A DNA stretch of 57,303 bases, from the IMG/VR virus record IMGVR_UViG_3300005965_000006, positions 1-57,303 of that record, one strand, 5' to 3'. A program made the translations under genes and the position numbers. The number at the start of each line of letters is the position of its first letter. Positions within the stretch are counted from its first letter, which is position 1. Below are positions 6,882 through 16,531 of the stretch, one piece after another. The notes below the pieces were generated by a model, which worked only from the letters and a program-made list of their open reading frames with translations, ran no database searches and was not told where the DNA came from. The stretch comes from a virus.

Positions 6882-8585
6882 ATGATAAGTAATAAACAGC
6901 TTAAGTTCCATATAAAACGACAAAAGGAACTCCGTGCTGGTAGAAGTAACTGGGATACAAATTGGCAAGAACTCTCAACCTATCTAGCTCCGGGGCGTAT
7001 TACTGTTAATTATAAAAGGTCCCCTGGTTCAAAGACTAAGACATTATATGACCATACTGGAGCACTTGCTGCCCAGAGACTTGCTGCTGGATTATACTCT
7101 CGTACAGTTAACCCTGCATCAAAATGGTTCTTTCTTGGTCCTGACGAACAAAATCAAGAATTATTATATATTCCTCGTGTTGCTACCTGGCTGGATAATG
7201 CTCGGGATACGGCTCAAGCAACTATGAATAAAAAAGCTGCTGGGTCGTTTTATCAAATCTACTTAGACCTGGTTACCTTGGGCTCGGCTGTTCTGTTCAT
7301 TGACGAGGTTCCTCTTAAGGGGCCTCGTTATTTTACTTATCCTATTGACCAGATAGATATTGCTGAAAATGCTGAAGGTATAGTTGATACAGTTTATAGA
7401 AGTTACAAGATGGCTCTAAGGCAGATTGAGCAAGAGTTCCCTGATACAGTTGGACAAATTAAGAAGTATGCTGAGCTTATAGATAAGGAACCAGATAAGC
7501 AATATGATATTATGCACGCTGTATTTCCACGTACAGACCGTGACCCTGATAAGTATGATAATGTTAATATGCCTGTAGCCTCAGTTTATATATTAACTGA
7601 GGAAAATCTTGTACTTCAAGAATCAGGCTATCCTGAGATGCCTTATATAGTACCACGTTTAGAGGTCCTATCTGGTGAAAAATATGGTAGAGGTCCTGGA
7701 AATATCGCTCTTCCTGAAGTCAAATCTCTTAATGAGCTTCAAAAAGTCCGCTTAGATAATGCCCACCTTAAGAGCAGGCCACCTCTTGATGTACCTCTTC
7801 ATGCGTATGTCAACCCGCTTCACATGATTCCTGGTTATAAGAACCTTAACCAAGACGAGAGTGGCAAGATTGCGAAGCCTTTGCATGTGGCTGGTGACCT
7901 CAGCTATCAGACAGCTGATATTAAAGAATCCCGTGCGATTATTAAAGAGATGTTCTATAATGACCAGCTCTATCTCAGAGAAGGGCCTCAGATGACAGCT
8001 ACTGAAGTTAGAGAACGTATGGACCTCCAAATGCAACTTATGGGTCCATGGCAAGGTAGATTAGAACCTGAGTTCTTCGAGCCTGTTGTTGTACGTACCT
8101 TAGGCATATTGATGAGACAGGGAATTATACCTCCACCTCCTGAAGAACTTATCGAGGTTGAGTATGACCACATGGCTAAAGCTTGGACACCTACAGGTGA
8201 AACAAAGAATATCAAGGTTATTTATGACTCACCACTTGCTCGGGCACAGCGGCTTGCTGATGTAAGTGTCATAGATAATACGAAAAACTCCTTGGCCCTG
8301 ATTTCATCTGTTAATCCTGAAGAGGGAATGAGAATTTCTCAACACTTTAATCTAGCTCAAATGGAAATTGATAGAGCTCGCGCCCTCGGCTTACCTAACA
8401 AATATATCAAGCAACCAGAGCAAGTTCAGGCTGAAGAGGGTGCTGCTGCTCAGAAACAACAGCAAGCTGAAGCACTTACTGTAGCTAAAGAGGGTTCTGA
8501 AGCACTTAAAAATATTAAAGATGTTCCTGGTGGTGGTAAGGTAACAAAAGATATACTTGCTAAGTTGGCTGCAATGGGAACTTAA
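6882..8585 (+). CDS. Head-tail connector (portal) protein (567 aa)
   Basis: Matches T7 gp8-type connectors in length (T7: 536) and in sequence features: an early LSTYLAPGR segment, AAQRLAAGLYSRTVNPASKW, and the late SPLARAQRLADV stretch. Twelve copies would form the portal ring at the vertex through which DNA is packaged and ejected. The C-terminus is Ala/Gln/Lys-rich. It is followed by an intergenic gap carrying a possible late promoter (TTTACC, 17 bases, TATGAT at 8593-8621). Confidence 0.92.
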   Translation: MISNKQLKFHIKRQKELRAGRSNWDTNWQELSTYLAPGRITVNYKRSPGSKTKTLYDHTGALAAQRLAAGLYSRTVNPASKWFFLGPDEQNQELLYIPRVATWLDNARDTAQATMNKKAAGSFYQIYLDLVTLGSAVLFIDEVPLKGPRYFTYPIDQIDIAENAEGIVDTVYRSYKMALRQIEQEFPDTVGQIKKYAELIDKEPDKQYDIMHAVFPRTDRDPDKYDNVNMPVASVYILTEENLVLQESGYPEMPYIVPRLEVLSGEKYGRGPGNIALPEVKSLNELQKVRLDNAHLKSRPPLDVPLHAYVNPLHMIPGYKNLNQDESGKIAKPLHVAGDLSYQTADIKESRAIIKEMFYNDQLYLREGPQMTATEVRERMDLQMQLMGPWQGRLEPEFFEPVVVRTLGILMRQGIIPPPPEELIEVEYDHMAKAWTPTGETKNIKVIYDSPLARAQRLADVSVIDNTKNSLALISSVNPEEGMRISQHFNLAQMEIDRARALGLPNKYIKQPEQVQAEEGAAAQKQQQAEALTVAKEGSEALKNIKDVPGGGKVTKDILAKLAAMGT

Positions 8586-8650
8586 GAGCATATTTACCTT
8601 GTTGTACGGTTGCGTTATGATAAAAACGTACAATATTGAGGAAAGACTAT

Positions 8651-8944
8651 ATGGGATTTAAGATATTTGATTTTTTGAACAGAAATCAACAGGACAAGTA
8701 TGATAAGCGCATAGCTAGATTATATAAAGAAGTATTTAATTCTGATGCTGGTCAGGAAGTTTTAGCTGACCTTATTATGCACAGCCACGTATTAGAGTCC
8801 ACTGAAGGTGACCTTATTAAAGAAGGTTGTCGTAAAGGGACTTTACGTATATTAGGTATACTTAATTATGACCCTAAAAAACTTCAGAAAATGACAAAGA
8901 AAATGACTAGTGTAGAAGAAGAATTAGAAGATGAGGACGAATAA
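8651..8944 (+). CDS. Unknown protein between portal and scaffold (97 aa)
   Basis: ATG 8651 is preceded by GAGGAAAG and is better than the in-frame TTG at 8636. Acidic helical C-terminus (SVEEELEDEDE). Stop overlaps the scaffold start. Genes of this size often occur here in T7-like phages without known function. Confidence 0.65.
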   Translation: MGFKIFDFLNRNQQDKYDKRIARLYKEVFNSDAGQEVLADLIMHSHVLESTEGDLIKEGCRKGTLRILGILNYDPKKLQKMTKKMTSVEEELEDEDE

Positions 8945-9993
8945 TGAACTATGACGGAATTTTCAAAAGAAAAAGAGGTATGCTGCTCTGGGCCTATAAC
9001 AACCCTCCAGGTGATGGCAATAACCCTGGTGACGGTGGTGGCGGTACTGACCCTGGTAGTGGTGGCGGTGAGCCTAACCCACCTGGCGAAGGAGCTCCAG
9101 GAGACGGAAATACTCCTCCAGCAGACGATAAAGGAACTGGGGGAACTGGAGACAATAGCGATTCTGGAGACTCCGACGACTCGTTAAACATTAAATATGG
9201 AGATGATACTCCCATAGACAAGTTTCTTGAAGCCTATCCACAATTTAAGGATAATGGTTCTATTAAACGTTATAAGAATGTTGGTGAACTCCTTAAAGGC
9301 TTTACTGAGCTTGATTCTAAAATGGGTAATATGATTGCTCTTCCAGGCGAGGATGCTTCTGACGAAGAAAAGAATGCTGCTATGGATAAAATATTCCAGA
9401 AGCTTGGTAAGCCTGAGTCAGCTGACAAGTATGAACTTTCAAGTGATGTCCCAGATGGACTTCAGTTTAATGAAGAGTTACAAAAGGACTTTAAACAATT
9501 TGCTCATGAGAATAATTTCACTGCTGCTCAAGCCGCAGCAGCTCAGAAATTTTGGAATGATAAAATGGGCACTACACTTGAAGAGCATCAACGAAATCAA
9601 CGTATAGCTGAAGAAACCAATGCTCAAACTCAAGCTAAAGAACTTAAAGGTATGTGGGGTTCTGAATACAAAACTAGAACCCAGATAGCTATCAACACAG
9701 CAAAAAGTTTACTTTCTCAAGATATGCTTGATTACCTTGATGAAACAGGTCTTGGTAACAATGCAAAATTTATCAGAGATATGTATAATATAAGTAAGAA
9801 ATTCTCCGGCGACGGTCCACCTAAAGGACCCGGTGGCGGTGGTGGTGGAGAGGATTACGATTCTCTCACATCTGAAGCCATGTCAATTAAGAAAGAAAAA
9901 GATTGGCATCTTGACCCAGTCAAGAAAAAACGAGTCCAAGAGATAGACACGAAACGTGCGGAGTTAAGATTCGAGAAACCAAAACAACAGTAG
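8944..9993 (+). CDS. Capsid assembly (scaffolding) protein (349 aa)
   Basis: Gly/Pro/Asp-rich low-complexity N-terminus (residues 18-80), then an acidic helical body containing DKYELSSDVPDGLQFNEEL, a pattern typical of podovirus scaffolds, and a basic C-terminal tail with repeated Lys/Arg that would contact the coat protein. Lies directly before the coat gene, as in T7 (gp9 before gp10). The scaffold guides procapsid assembly and leaves before DNA packaging is complete. A second Gly-rich segment interrupts residues 290-300. Confidence 0.88.
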   Translation: MNYDGIFKRKRGMLLWAYNNPPGDGNNPGDGGGGTDPGSGGGEPNPPGEGAPGDGNTPPADDKGTGGTGDNSDSGDSDDSLNIKYGDDTPIDKFLEAYPQFKDNGSIKRYKNVGELLKGFTELDSKMGNMIALPGEDASDEEKNAAMDKIFQKLGKPESADKYELSSDVPDGLQFNEELQKDFKQFAHENNFTAAQAAAAQKFWNDKMGTTLEEHQRNQRIAEETNAQTQAKELKGMWGSEYKTRTQIAINTAKSLLSQDMLDYLDETGLGNNAKFIRDMYNISKKFSGDGPPKGPGGGGGGEDYDSLTSEAMSIKKEKDWHLDPVKKKRVQEIDTKRAELRFEKPKQQ

Positions 9994-10120
9994 TAGACGA
10001 GGCACCCGGGGTCACCGGTCTCAGACAGCTACTATCGTCACAGGAAGAGTCCGAAAGGGCACCTCGAACTGGTGACATAAGTATGGTGTACAGTTAGATG
10101 ATAGTAAAAGGAGACTCAAA
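9994..10120 (+). promoter_or_regulatory. Structured leader of the coat gene
   Basis: CGAGGCACCC (10009) can pair with GGGCACCTCG (10057), and GTCACCGG (about 10020) with CTGGTGAC (about 10068). The arms are interleaved, so a pseudoknot or two alternative folds are possible. A strong AAAGGAGA ribosome site follows. The word TGTACAGTTAGATGATAG resembles TGTACGGTTGCGTTATGA before the gene at 8651, perhaps a shared late promoter. Confidence 0.4.
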
Positions 10121-10987
10121 ATGTCTGATACAATTCCTAACAGTTTTAAGGTGGCCTTCGACGATGAGTGCAAACTTGTCTATCAAGACAGCGGCCAAAG
10201 AATGAAAAAGGTTGTTAGAACGGAAAAATCTGATGGTTCTACATATACCTTCCAACTCTTAGGTAAAGGTGAAGCTAGTCAAAAAGCTAGAGGAGCCCAA
10301 ATTCCTAGGATGAATTTAAACCACACCGCTCCAACAGCTACTCTCGGCAAATGGTATGCTTCTGAGCCTATCGATGACCTCGATAGATTAGTTCAATCTT
10401 ATGATGAGCTTAAGAAGCTAGCTAGTATTTGTACAATGGCTGTCGGTAGAGCTGAAGATACTATAATTAAGAATGCTATCGTTGCAGGTGCTGTGGGCGC
10501 TGGTAACACAATCGACCACAACTCACTTGGATGGACCTTAGTTAAAGCCAAAATGCTCCATAGGGCCTTTGGTCAAAACTTTATCTTTGATTCTGGTATG
10601 GGTAACAACGTTGTATTCGTCACTTCAATGGGTTTTGAAGACCTGTTAAGTATTGACGGATTCTCTAACGCTGATTACATGGGACAAGAAGAAATGCCTT
10701 TCAAAATGTCCGGTCTTCAAGGTAAGAGATGGATGGGATTTGAATGGTATACATGGGATTCACTAACCCATAACTCTTCAACTCACGTAACAACCAACGT
10801 CGCATTCAACTCAGAGTGTGTAGGTTATGCTCACGCGGCTGACATTATCACTAAAGTATACAATAATGATGATACTGATGAGACTGTTGCTATGGCAAAA
10901 ACCTACGGTGGTGCAACCGCTATTGATACAGATGGTCTGATGGTAATTTATACCTACGAACCAGACTTAACTGAATCAGGAACATAA
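10121..10987 (+). CDS. Major capsid protein (288 aa)
   Basis: Identified by position after the scaffold, a very strong ribosome site, size, and the HK97-fold-like pattern shared by T7-like coats: early basic N-arm, LGKWYASEPIDDLDRLVQSYDE, and later GFEWYTWDSLT. It would form the icosahedral shell. A GC-rich terminator follows directly, consistent with a strongly expressed gene. Alternative assignment is unlikely. Confidence 0.88.
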   Translation: MSDTIPNSFKVAFDDECKLVYQDSGQRMKKVVRTEKSDGSTYTFQLLGKGEASQKARGAQIPRMNLNHTAPTATLGKWYASEPIDDLDRLVQSYDELKKLASICTMAVGRAEDTIIKNAIVAGAVGAGNTIDHNSLGWTLVKAKMLHRAFGQNFIFDSGMGNNVVFVTSMGFEDLLSIDGFSNADYMGQEEMPFKMSGLQGKRWMGFEWYTWDSLTHNSSTHVTTNVAFNSECVGYAHAADIITKVYNNDDTDETVAMAKTYGGATAIDTDGLMVIYTYEPDLTESGT

Positions 10988-10993
10988 TGGGAT

Positions 10994-11016
10994 GGCCGGT
11001 AATCCCGGCCTTTTCC
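10994..11016 (+). terminator. Terminator after the capsid gene
   Basis: GGCCGG (10994-10999), a five-base loop, and CCGGCC (11005-11010) are followed by TTTT. Partial read-through would lower expression of the decoration protein relative to the coat. Confidence 0.75.
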
Positions 11017-11063
11017 CTTAACAAACAACAAGTAATAGTAGATAAGTAATAAAGGAGGCCCTC

Positions 11064-11768
11064 ATGGCTTTTAATATGGAAAAATTGGATATAATCAAAC
11101 AGTTCCATGGCGGTGAAGCATTGTGTCTTTATAGAAATGATTCTGACACACTTGCCACTATCATGGCATCTGGGTACTTTGATGATGCTGCAAATTACCT
11201 AGCTTCTGGAAGCTTGATTATAGCAACAGCATCAGACAACTATAGCATACTCAAGGTTACTAATACAGCTGATGTAATTACTACAGAGGGTGTTACAGCA
11301 ACTGTAGCAGAACTTAATGCAGTAGCGGATGTTTCTGGTAGAATAGTTAATGTCACAGACGACTTAACCATGACTGCTGCTCTTCACGGTGGAAGAATCA
11401 TAACTGTCAATAAAGATGACGGAGCTACAATCACTCTTCCCGCAGCTACCGGTTCCGGACAGAAGTATGAGATTTATGTAGGAACAACTATTACTTCTAG
11501 TAACCTGATAATAGAAGCTGCTTCAGCTGATGACAGCTTCACCGGATTTGCCTACGGCGTAGATACCGATGCTGAAGGCGATACAGGATATACCTGGAAC
11601 GCTGATGCTAATGATGACACTATCACTATGGATGGTGATTCTAGAGGCGGCGTAGCTGGTGACAGAGTAGAGATTATAGATATAGCGGACGGCATATTTG
11701 CTGTAACTGCTCATATAACTCAGTCTGGTGGCTCAGAAGTTACACCATTCAGCGCTGCTGTATCCTAA
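11064..11768 (+). CDS. Head decoration / capsid-associated protein (234 aa)
   Basis: Thr/Ala/Gly-rich beta protein. The segment GRIITVNKDDGATITLPAAT followed by SGQKYEIYVGTTITSSNLII resembles beta-rich modules found in phage capsid decoration or head-fibre proteins encoded next to the coat. The first 50 residues form a short helical anchor. It starts after AAAGGAGGCC and is closed by a strong terminator, so coat and decoration genes form their own pair of transcription segments. Confidence 0.7.
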   Translation: MAFNMEKLDIIKQFHGGEALCLYRNDSDTLATIMASGYFDDAANYLASGSLIIATASDNYSILKVTNTADVITTEGVTATVAELNAVADVSGRIVNVTDDLTMTAALHGGRIITVNKDDGATITLPAATGSGQKYEIYVGTTITSSNLIIEAASADDSFTGFAYGVDTDAEGDTGYTWNADANDDTITMDGDSRGGVAGDRVEIIDIADGIFAVTAHITQSGGSEVTPFSAAVS

Positions 11769-11792
11769 GATAACAGCTAGTTAATAATAGTA

Positions 11793-11832
11793 ATAAACCC
11801 CTGTCCGATTCGTACAGGGGTTTATTTATTAA
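11793..11832 (+). terminator. Strong terminator after the decoration gene
   Basis: AAACCCCTGT (11795-11804) pairs perfectly with ACAGGGGTTT (11814-11823) around a nine-base loop, followed by ATTTATT. It separates the head genes from the tail genes, which have their own promoter at 11838. Confidence 0.85.
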
Positions 11833-11837
11833 ACATA

Positions 11838-11866
11838 TTAACTGATTCGGTAGTCCGTGCTATAAT
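11838..11866 (+). promoter_or_regulatory. Sigma70-like promoter for the tail genes
   Basis: TTAACT (11838-11843), 17 bases, then TATAAT (11861-11866), just after the strong terminator and 27 bases before the next gene. The perfect -10 box and ideal spacing fit transcription by host RNA polymerase, in agreement with the lack of a phage polymerase gene. Confidence 0.6.
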
Positions 11867-11892
11867 AATATTAAGAAACAAGGATTATGGTA

Positions 11893-12480
11893 GTGAAAAT
11901 AGCGATAATAGGAAATCAAATCCTCAATAGTGGACCAATTCCTCCCGGCTATACAAAGTGGGGTTTTAATAGACAAATAAAAGAAGCTGATTATTGGTTT
12001 GATATTCATAGAAAAACCTGTGAGCATCTTACAGATAAGTCTGACTATGGAAAATTTATAAAAGAGAAAGGGAATAAGGCTTTTCTTTCTTTTGATAACC
12101 CTAATTTCCCGAAAGCTGAACATTTCCCTTGGGAGCAGTTGGTTTATAAGCATGGAGCTTTATTCACAAATTCAGTCGATTGGTTAATGGCTTATGCCAT
12201 CACATTAAAACCTAAGGTAATACTTCTTTACGGTATAACAATTCACCCAGAAGATAATCACGCTTTTTGCCGCCCTGGTAATGAATACTTTATAGGTTTC
12301 GCAAGAGGACAAGGTATTGAAGTAATAATTCCATCAACCTCTTGGCTCTGTCGACCTGAATATATTACCCCCGAGTATTATATAGGTCTTGACCATGGTA
12401 GGGGTATTTATGTTAGTGAGGATGCACTAGAACAGACAGTATTATTTAAAAATAAACAGTTATATGGAATAGAAAATTAA
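11893..12480 (+). CDS. Conserved phage protein of unknown function (195 aa)
   Basis: GTG 11893 gives MKIAIIGNQ and lies eight bases after AGGA; the ATG at 11887 lies too close to it. The layout (N-terminal AIIG, YTKWGFNRQ, WFDIHRKTCEH, then ILLYGITIHPEDNHAFCRPG and GIEVIIPS) matches a conserved phage protein type usually found near tail genes, with a Rossmann-like alternation. No enzymatic activity can be assigned from sequence. It contains one ACCTCTTGG copy. Confidence 0.7.
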   Translation: MKIAIIGNQILNSGPIPPGYTKWGFNRQIKEADYWFDIHRKTCEHLTDKSDYGKFIKEKGNKAFLSFDNPNFPKAEHFPWEQLVYKHGALFTNSVDWLMAYAITLKPKVILLYGITIHPEDNHAFCRPGNEYFIGFARGQGIEVIIPSTSWLCRPEYITPEYYIGLDHGRGIYVSEDALEQTVLFKNKQLYGIEN

Positions 12481-12490
12481 GGAGAAAATT

Positions 12491-12931
12491 ATGGTATTAC
12501 AGAATGCAAGAAAAGTAGCTAATCCAACACATCTTATTTCAGTAGCACAAAATACTCATTATGGAGTATATTCAATTCAAACTACTCAGCCTGAGGAAAT
12601 TATTGATGACCCTAGGTTTTTAGGCAAATGTTATCAATTTTTAAAACCTCTTGATAGAGTACAAGTTATAGATAGGGATGCTCAAGTAATATATGAGTAT
12701 ATTATGAAGAGCTTTGACTCTGTTAAGCTTTTAGCTGAAAAAATAAAATTATCTAAAATAGATTTAATGAGGGGCGAAGTTACTTATTATACTAATATGG
12801 CAGTTGGTCCTCAATATGTTCAAACAGGTGAAGAATATTCACAGGCGCCTGAATCATTAAAACTTCCTCCTGTAAGTAAACTTGCCAAGGTTAATGAAGA
12901 CGAAGATGAAGAAGATGAAGGTAACGAATAA
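12491..12931 (+). CDS. Unknown structural-region protein (146 aa)
   Basis: Follows AGGAGAAAATT and ends in an acidic tail (NEDEDEEDEGNE) that overlaps the start of the tail tubular protein A gene. Mixed alpha/beta composition, no known motif. Position between head and tail genes suggests a head-completion or small virion protein. Confidence 0.6.
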   Translation: MVLQNARKVANPTHLISVAQNTHYGVYSIQTTQPEEIIDDPRFLGKCYQFLKPLDRVQVIDRDAQVIYEYIMKSFDSVKLLAEKIKLSKIDLMRGEVTYYTNMAVGPQYVQTGEEYSQAPESLKLPPVSKLAKVNEDEDEEDEGNE

Positions 12932-13650
12932 TGGTTGTAGACGTTAGCTCAAGCTTAGATATAATGAATAATGCGCTTATCCTTTTGGACCAGTCGCCAA
13001 TGGATTCAGCTGAGCTTACGGCTAATACAACGAAGACAGCTAAGGCTTGTAACATTAAATGGCCCACAACAAGGAACAGTTTGCTTAGACTTCATCCCTG
13101 GAATTGTGTTCGTGATAGGCAAGTACTTACTGTAGATGAGACAGCTCCAGCTTTTGGTTATTCCTATAGATATGAGCTACCTGATGGTACAGGTACGCCA
13201 CCAAAATGTATTAGACCATTAGCTATTCAATATGAACAAGATGGGCATTATTTTCCTTTTGCATCAGGAACATTTGGTGGAGATATTCCTCTTAAGTATT
13301 CTTTTGTAATTGAAAACAGTTATCTTCTTACCAATACTCAAGGTACCACACTTAATAGAGATGAAACTGAAGGAATAAATCTTGTTTATACTTTTTTACC
13401 TAAAAGTGATGCTGTAGCTGATTATGATGATACACTTATAGAACTTATGTATTATAAATTAGCCTCTGAGATTGCTTTTACTGTAACAGGTAGCAGAAAT
13501 CTCGGTTTAACTTTTAAAAAGGATTTTAAAGAGTTATTAAAAGAGGCTAGAGCTATTAATGCTCAAGAGATTGCTCCGGGTATTCCAGTAGGTGCTGTTC
13601 TTGGAGCATATTCTGGTTTATCTTATACAGGCGCTTCGGAGACTTGGTAA
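12931..13650 (+). CDS. Tail tubular protein A, gp11-like (239 aa)
   Basis: Adaptor ring below the portal. The N-terminus has the family's pattern: IMNNALILLDQSPMDS, then CNIKWPTTRNSLLRLHPWNC, matching T7 gp11-type proteins in length (T7: 196). Its stop abuts the ATG of the tail tubular protein B gene. Confidence 0.9.
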   Translation: MVVDVSSSLDIMNNALILLDQSPMDSAELTANTTKTAKACNIKWPTTRNSLLRLHPWNCVRDRQVLTVDETAPAFGYSYRYELPDGTGTPPKCIRPLAIQYEQDGHYFPFASGTFGGDIPLKYSFVIENSYLLTNTQGTTLNRDETEGINLVYTFLPKSDAVADYDDTLIELMYYKLASEIAFTVTGSRNLGLTFKKDFKELLKEARAINAQEIAPGIPVGAVLGAYSGLSYTGASETW

Positions 13651-16056
13651 ATGAGAATACATCCTGGAATAAATATATTTAATACAGGAGAAGTTACTCC
13701 ATTAATGTATCATAGAAGAGACTTTAAAAAGTTTCCTTCTTCTTGTGCTGTGATGGAAAATTGTATACCACTTATTTATGGCCCTTTTATGAAACGTTCA
13801 GGAACTAAATATGTAGCTGGCGCTAAAAGTGATACAACTGATGCTTTATTAATTCCTTTTGTTTTTAGTGAGACACAATCCTATATAATTGAACTTGGTC
13901 ACTATTATGTTCGTTTTTATACTAATGAGGGTCAAGTGGTAAAGACTCTTGCAACCACGGATGCTTGGGTTACTGGAACAAATTATATTAATGGTTACAG
14001 CTATGTAAAAGAAAGCGGAACTATTTATAGATGTGCTGAAACACATACATCTGGTACTTTTGCTGATGACCTTGCTGCAGGTAAATGGACAGAACAGTCT
14101 ATTTATGAAATACCTTCTCCTTATGCTGCTGCAAATTTAACTGATTTAGATTTTGAACAGAATAATGATATTTTATTTATAACTTATAGTGGTTATAGAC
14201 CAATGAAGCTTTCTCGCTATAATCATACTAAGTGGGTTATGGAAGAGGTTGCTTTTAAAGATGGACCATATATGCCAGAAAATACAAATGATAGTTATAA
14301 GCTAGCTGCTTCTGCCGCTACAGGTAATATTACTATTCAGGCTACTGGTCATGGACCATTTACATCAAGTGATGTAGGTAGACATGTATGGATTAGTGAT
14401 GGAGGCTCACCACCAACTATTGGTTGGGCTAAAATTACAGCATATAATGATTCTGGTAATGTTGACGCAACAGTACAGAGAACAATGCCTATAGGTAATC
14501 AAACTAAATGGCGTCTTGGACATTATTCTGATGGGCGTGGTTGGCCTTATACAAATGGTTTTCATAGTGGTAGACATTATTATGGTGGAACAGATTCTGA
14601 CCCAGGTAGAGTTGATGGTAGTGTTCCAGATGATTATGAAACATTTTCACCTGTAGACCAAGTTACTGGAGACCAAACCGATGCTTCAGCAATTCAAGCA
14701 CCAATTTCAACAGGTAAATCTAATATAATTAAATGGCTTCTATCTATGGAAACATTGTTTGTTGGAACACTAGGTAATGAGGTTGCCTTTGAAGCTGAGG
14801 GTGGTGATACTGCTTTTACACCTACTAACTATGTTGTTAAAGAGATTTCTCAACATGGCTCAAAGAAACTTAAACCAATTAAACTAAATAATACTGGAAT
14901 CTTTTTGCAAAAAGCTGGACGTAAATTAAGAGAAATTACTTATTCCTTTACAGACGATAAATATATTTTCCCAGACTTATCTGTATTTGCTGAGCATCTT
15001 ACTTATGGTGGAATTAAACAAATTGCTTATCAAGAAGAACCTATTTCTATGTTTTGGATAGTAAAAGAAAATGGAGAACTAGTTTCCTTTGCTTATGATA
15101 AAAGGCAAGAAGTTATTGCTTGGGGTAGACATCAATTAGGTGGTAATTTTGTAAAGGTCCTCTCTGCTGCCGCAATACCTCATCCTACTGAAAATAGGGA
15201 TAGAGTCTGGTTATTGGTTGAAAGATATATCGACGGTGGACTTAAACGCTATGTAGAATATTTTGAGTCTGAATTTGATACTAACACAGACCAAGAAGAT
15301 GGTTATTTTGTTGATTGTGGAGCTACAAGAGATGTAACACAAGATATTGAAGATATTGAATGGGATGCTATTAATAGCGTTACAAATATAACAATTACCG
15401 GGCATGGCTTATCTACAGGCGATACTGTTATATTTAGAGATATTCTTACTTATGTAGGTACAGACTATTCTGAGTTAAATGGAAATAGTTATGAGATTAC
15501 TAAAGTAAATAATGATACTTTTTCTATAGAAGTAGATTCTAGTAGTTATACAGAGTATAACACAAATCAAAATGGTACTATAAGCTCATTTATTTCTGAG
15601 ATAACTAGTGGCTTAGACCATCTTGAAGGCGAGACTGTTGATGTAGTAGTTGATGGTGTACCTCAAACACAGAAAACCGTAACAAATGGTGAAGTAGAAT
15701 TAGATAGTGCTGGAGCAACTATACATATTGGACTACCTTTCTCAGCCTATTGGAAATCTTTAAGAATGATGAAAGATATGGGGGATGGTTCTCACTCAGG
15801 AGCACGCCACCAAAAAATACATGCTATAGATATAGATATATACAAAACAAGCTATGCTAAATATGGTACAGAAATAAATGGTGTAGAAGAATTAGTTGAA
15901 TTACCTATTGGAAATTCAAATTATGCTTTATCAACTAAAAAAGTAACAACTGATTTTGGCGGTCGTTGGGGTAAAGAACCACAAGTTATTATTAAAAGTG
16001 ATAAGCCAACACCTTTATGTATTCAAGAAGTAACCCCGTTAGTGAGTGTGAATTAA
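13651..16056 (+). CDS. Tail tubular protein B, gp12-like nozzle (801 aa)
   Basis: Length equals T7 gp12 (794). The beginning, with FNTGEVTPLMYHRRDFKKF and NCIPLIYGPFMKRSGTKYV, is diagnostic for this family, as is the middle segment FAEHLTYGGIKQIAYQ. Six copies form the tail nozzle that channels DNA out of the head. Beta-rich throughout, with an Ig-like insert around residues 560-640. Confidence 0.92.
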   Translation: MRIHPGINIFNTGEVTPLMYHRRDFKKFPSSCAVMENCIPLIYGPFMKRSGTKYVAGAKSDTTDALLIPFVFSETQSYIIELGHYYVRFYTNEGQVVKTLATTDAWVTGTNYINGYSYVKESGTIYRCAETHTSGTFADDLAAGKWTEQSIYEIPSPYAAANLTDLDFEQNNDILFITYSGYRPMKLSRYNHTKWVMEEVAFKDGPYMPENTNDSYKLAASAATGNITIQATGHGPFTSSDVGRHVWISDGGSPPTIGWAKITAYNDSGNVDATVQRTMPIGNQTKWRLGHYSDGRGWPYTNGFHSGRHYYGGTDSDPGRVDGSVPDDYETFSPVDQVTGDQTDASAIQAPISTGKSNIIKWLLSMETLFVGTLGNEVAFEAEGGDTAFTPTNYVVKEISQHGSKKLKPIKLNNTGIFLQKAGRKLREITYSFTDDKYIFPDLSVFAEHLTYGGIKQIAYQEEPISMFWIVKENGELVSFAYDKRQEVIAWGRHQLGGNFVKVLSAAAIPHPTENRDRVWLLVERYIDGGLKRYVEYFESEFDTNTDQEDGYFVDCGATRDVTQDIEDIEWDAINSVTNITITGHGLSTGDTVIFRDILTYVGTDYSELNGNSYEITKVNNDTFSIEVDSSSYTEYNTNQNGTISSFISEITSGLDHLEGETVDVVVDGVPQTQKTVTNGEVELDSAGATIHIGLPFSAYWKSLRMMKDMGDGSHSGARHQKIHAIDIDIYKTSYAKYGTEINGVEELVELPIGNSNYALSTKKVTTDFGGRWGKEPQVIIKSDKPTPLCIQEVTPLVSVN

Positions 16057-16057
16057 T

Positions 16058-16531
16058 ATGAAAAAGAAATTAGAGATAGTCAAAACAATTCCACAACATT
16101 TTAAAGATATTGAAATACAAGAAGCTCAAGCATTTTGCAGAGAACCATTCGAAACTAATCCTAATTATGCTATACTATTGTGCGAGCAAGGTTTTACACG
16201 TACAGGTATAGCTGAAGATGGAACAATAGTAGGTATTATGGGCTTATTATTTAATCATGCTAATAGTGCTAGTGGTTGGGGTATATTAAGTCCTCATTTT
16301 AAAAAGTATATTAGACAAGCAATCCCTGCAGTAAAAGAAGTTCTTGCGAGCTATTCACACATAAACCGTATTGAAGTAAGCGCCTCAGTAAAATTTCCAG
16401 AAGCTCACAAACTTCTCACAAAATCTTTTGGTTTTAAACCAGAAGCTATATTGGAAAAATATGATATATTAGGTCATGACCATATTCTATATACCCGTAT
16501 AGCTAATTCAATTGAATGGGAAATGAAATAA
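16058..16531 (+). CDS. GNAT-fold acetyltransferase-like virion protein (157 aa)
   Basis: The order of short motifs (GTIVGIMGLLF, then a helix, IEVSASVKFPEAHKLLTKSFGFKPEA) matches GNAT-like proteins located at the T7 gp13 position in many podoviruses. The acetyl-CoA loop is degenerate, so catalytic activity is doubtful. It probably acts in assembling the internal virion proteins. Its stop overlaps the next start (TAATG). Confidence 0.75.
   Translation: MKKKLEIVKTIPQHFKDIEIQEAQAFCREPFETNPNYAILLCEQGFTRTGIAEDGTIVGIMGLLFNHANSASGWGILSPHFKKYIRQAIPAVKEVLASYSHINRIEVSASVKFPEAHKLLTKSFGFKPEAILEKYDILGHDHILYTRIANSIEWEMK

Noticed and set aside
10009-10075. Hammerhead-type ribozyme in the capsid leader
   Set aside because: GTCCGAAAGG recalls a stem-loop of that ribozyme, but the CTGATGA core is missing.
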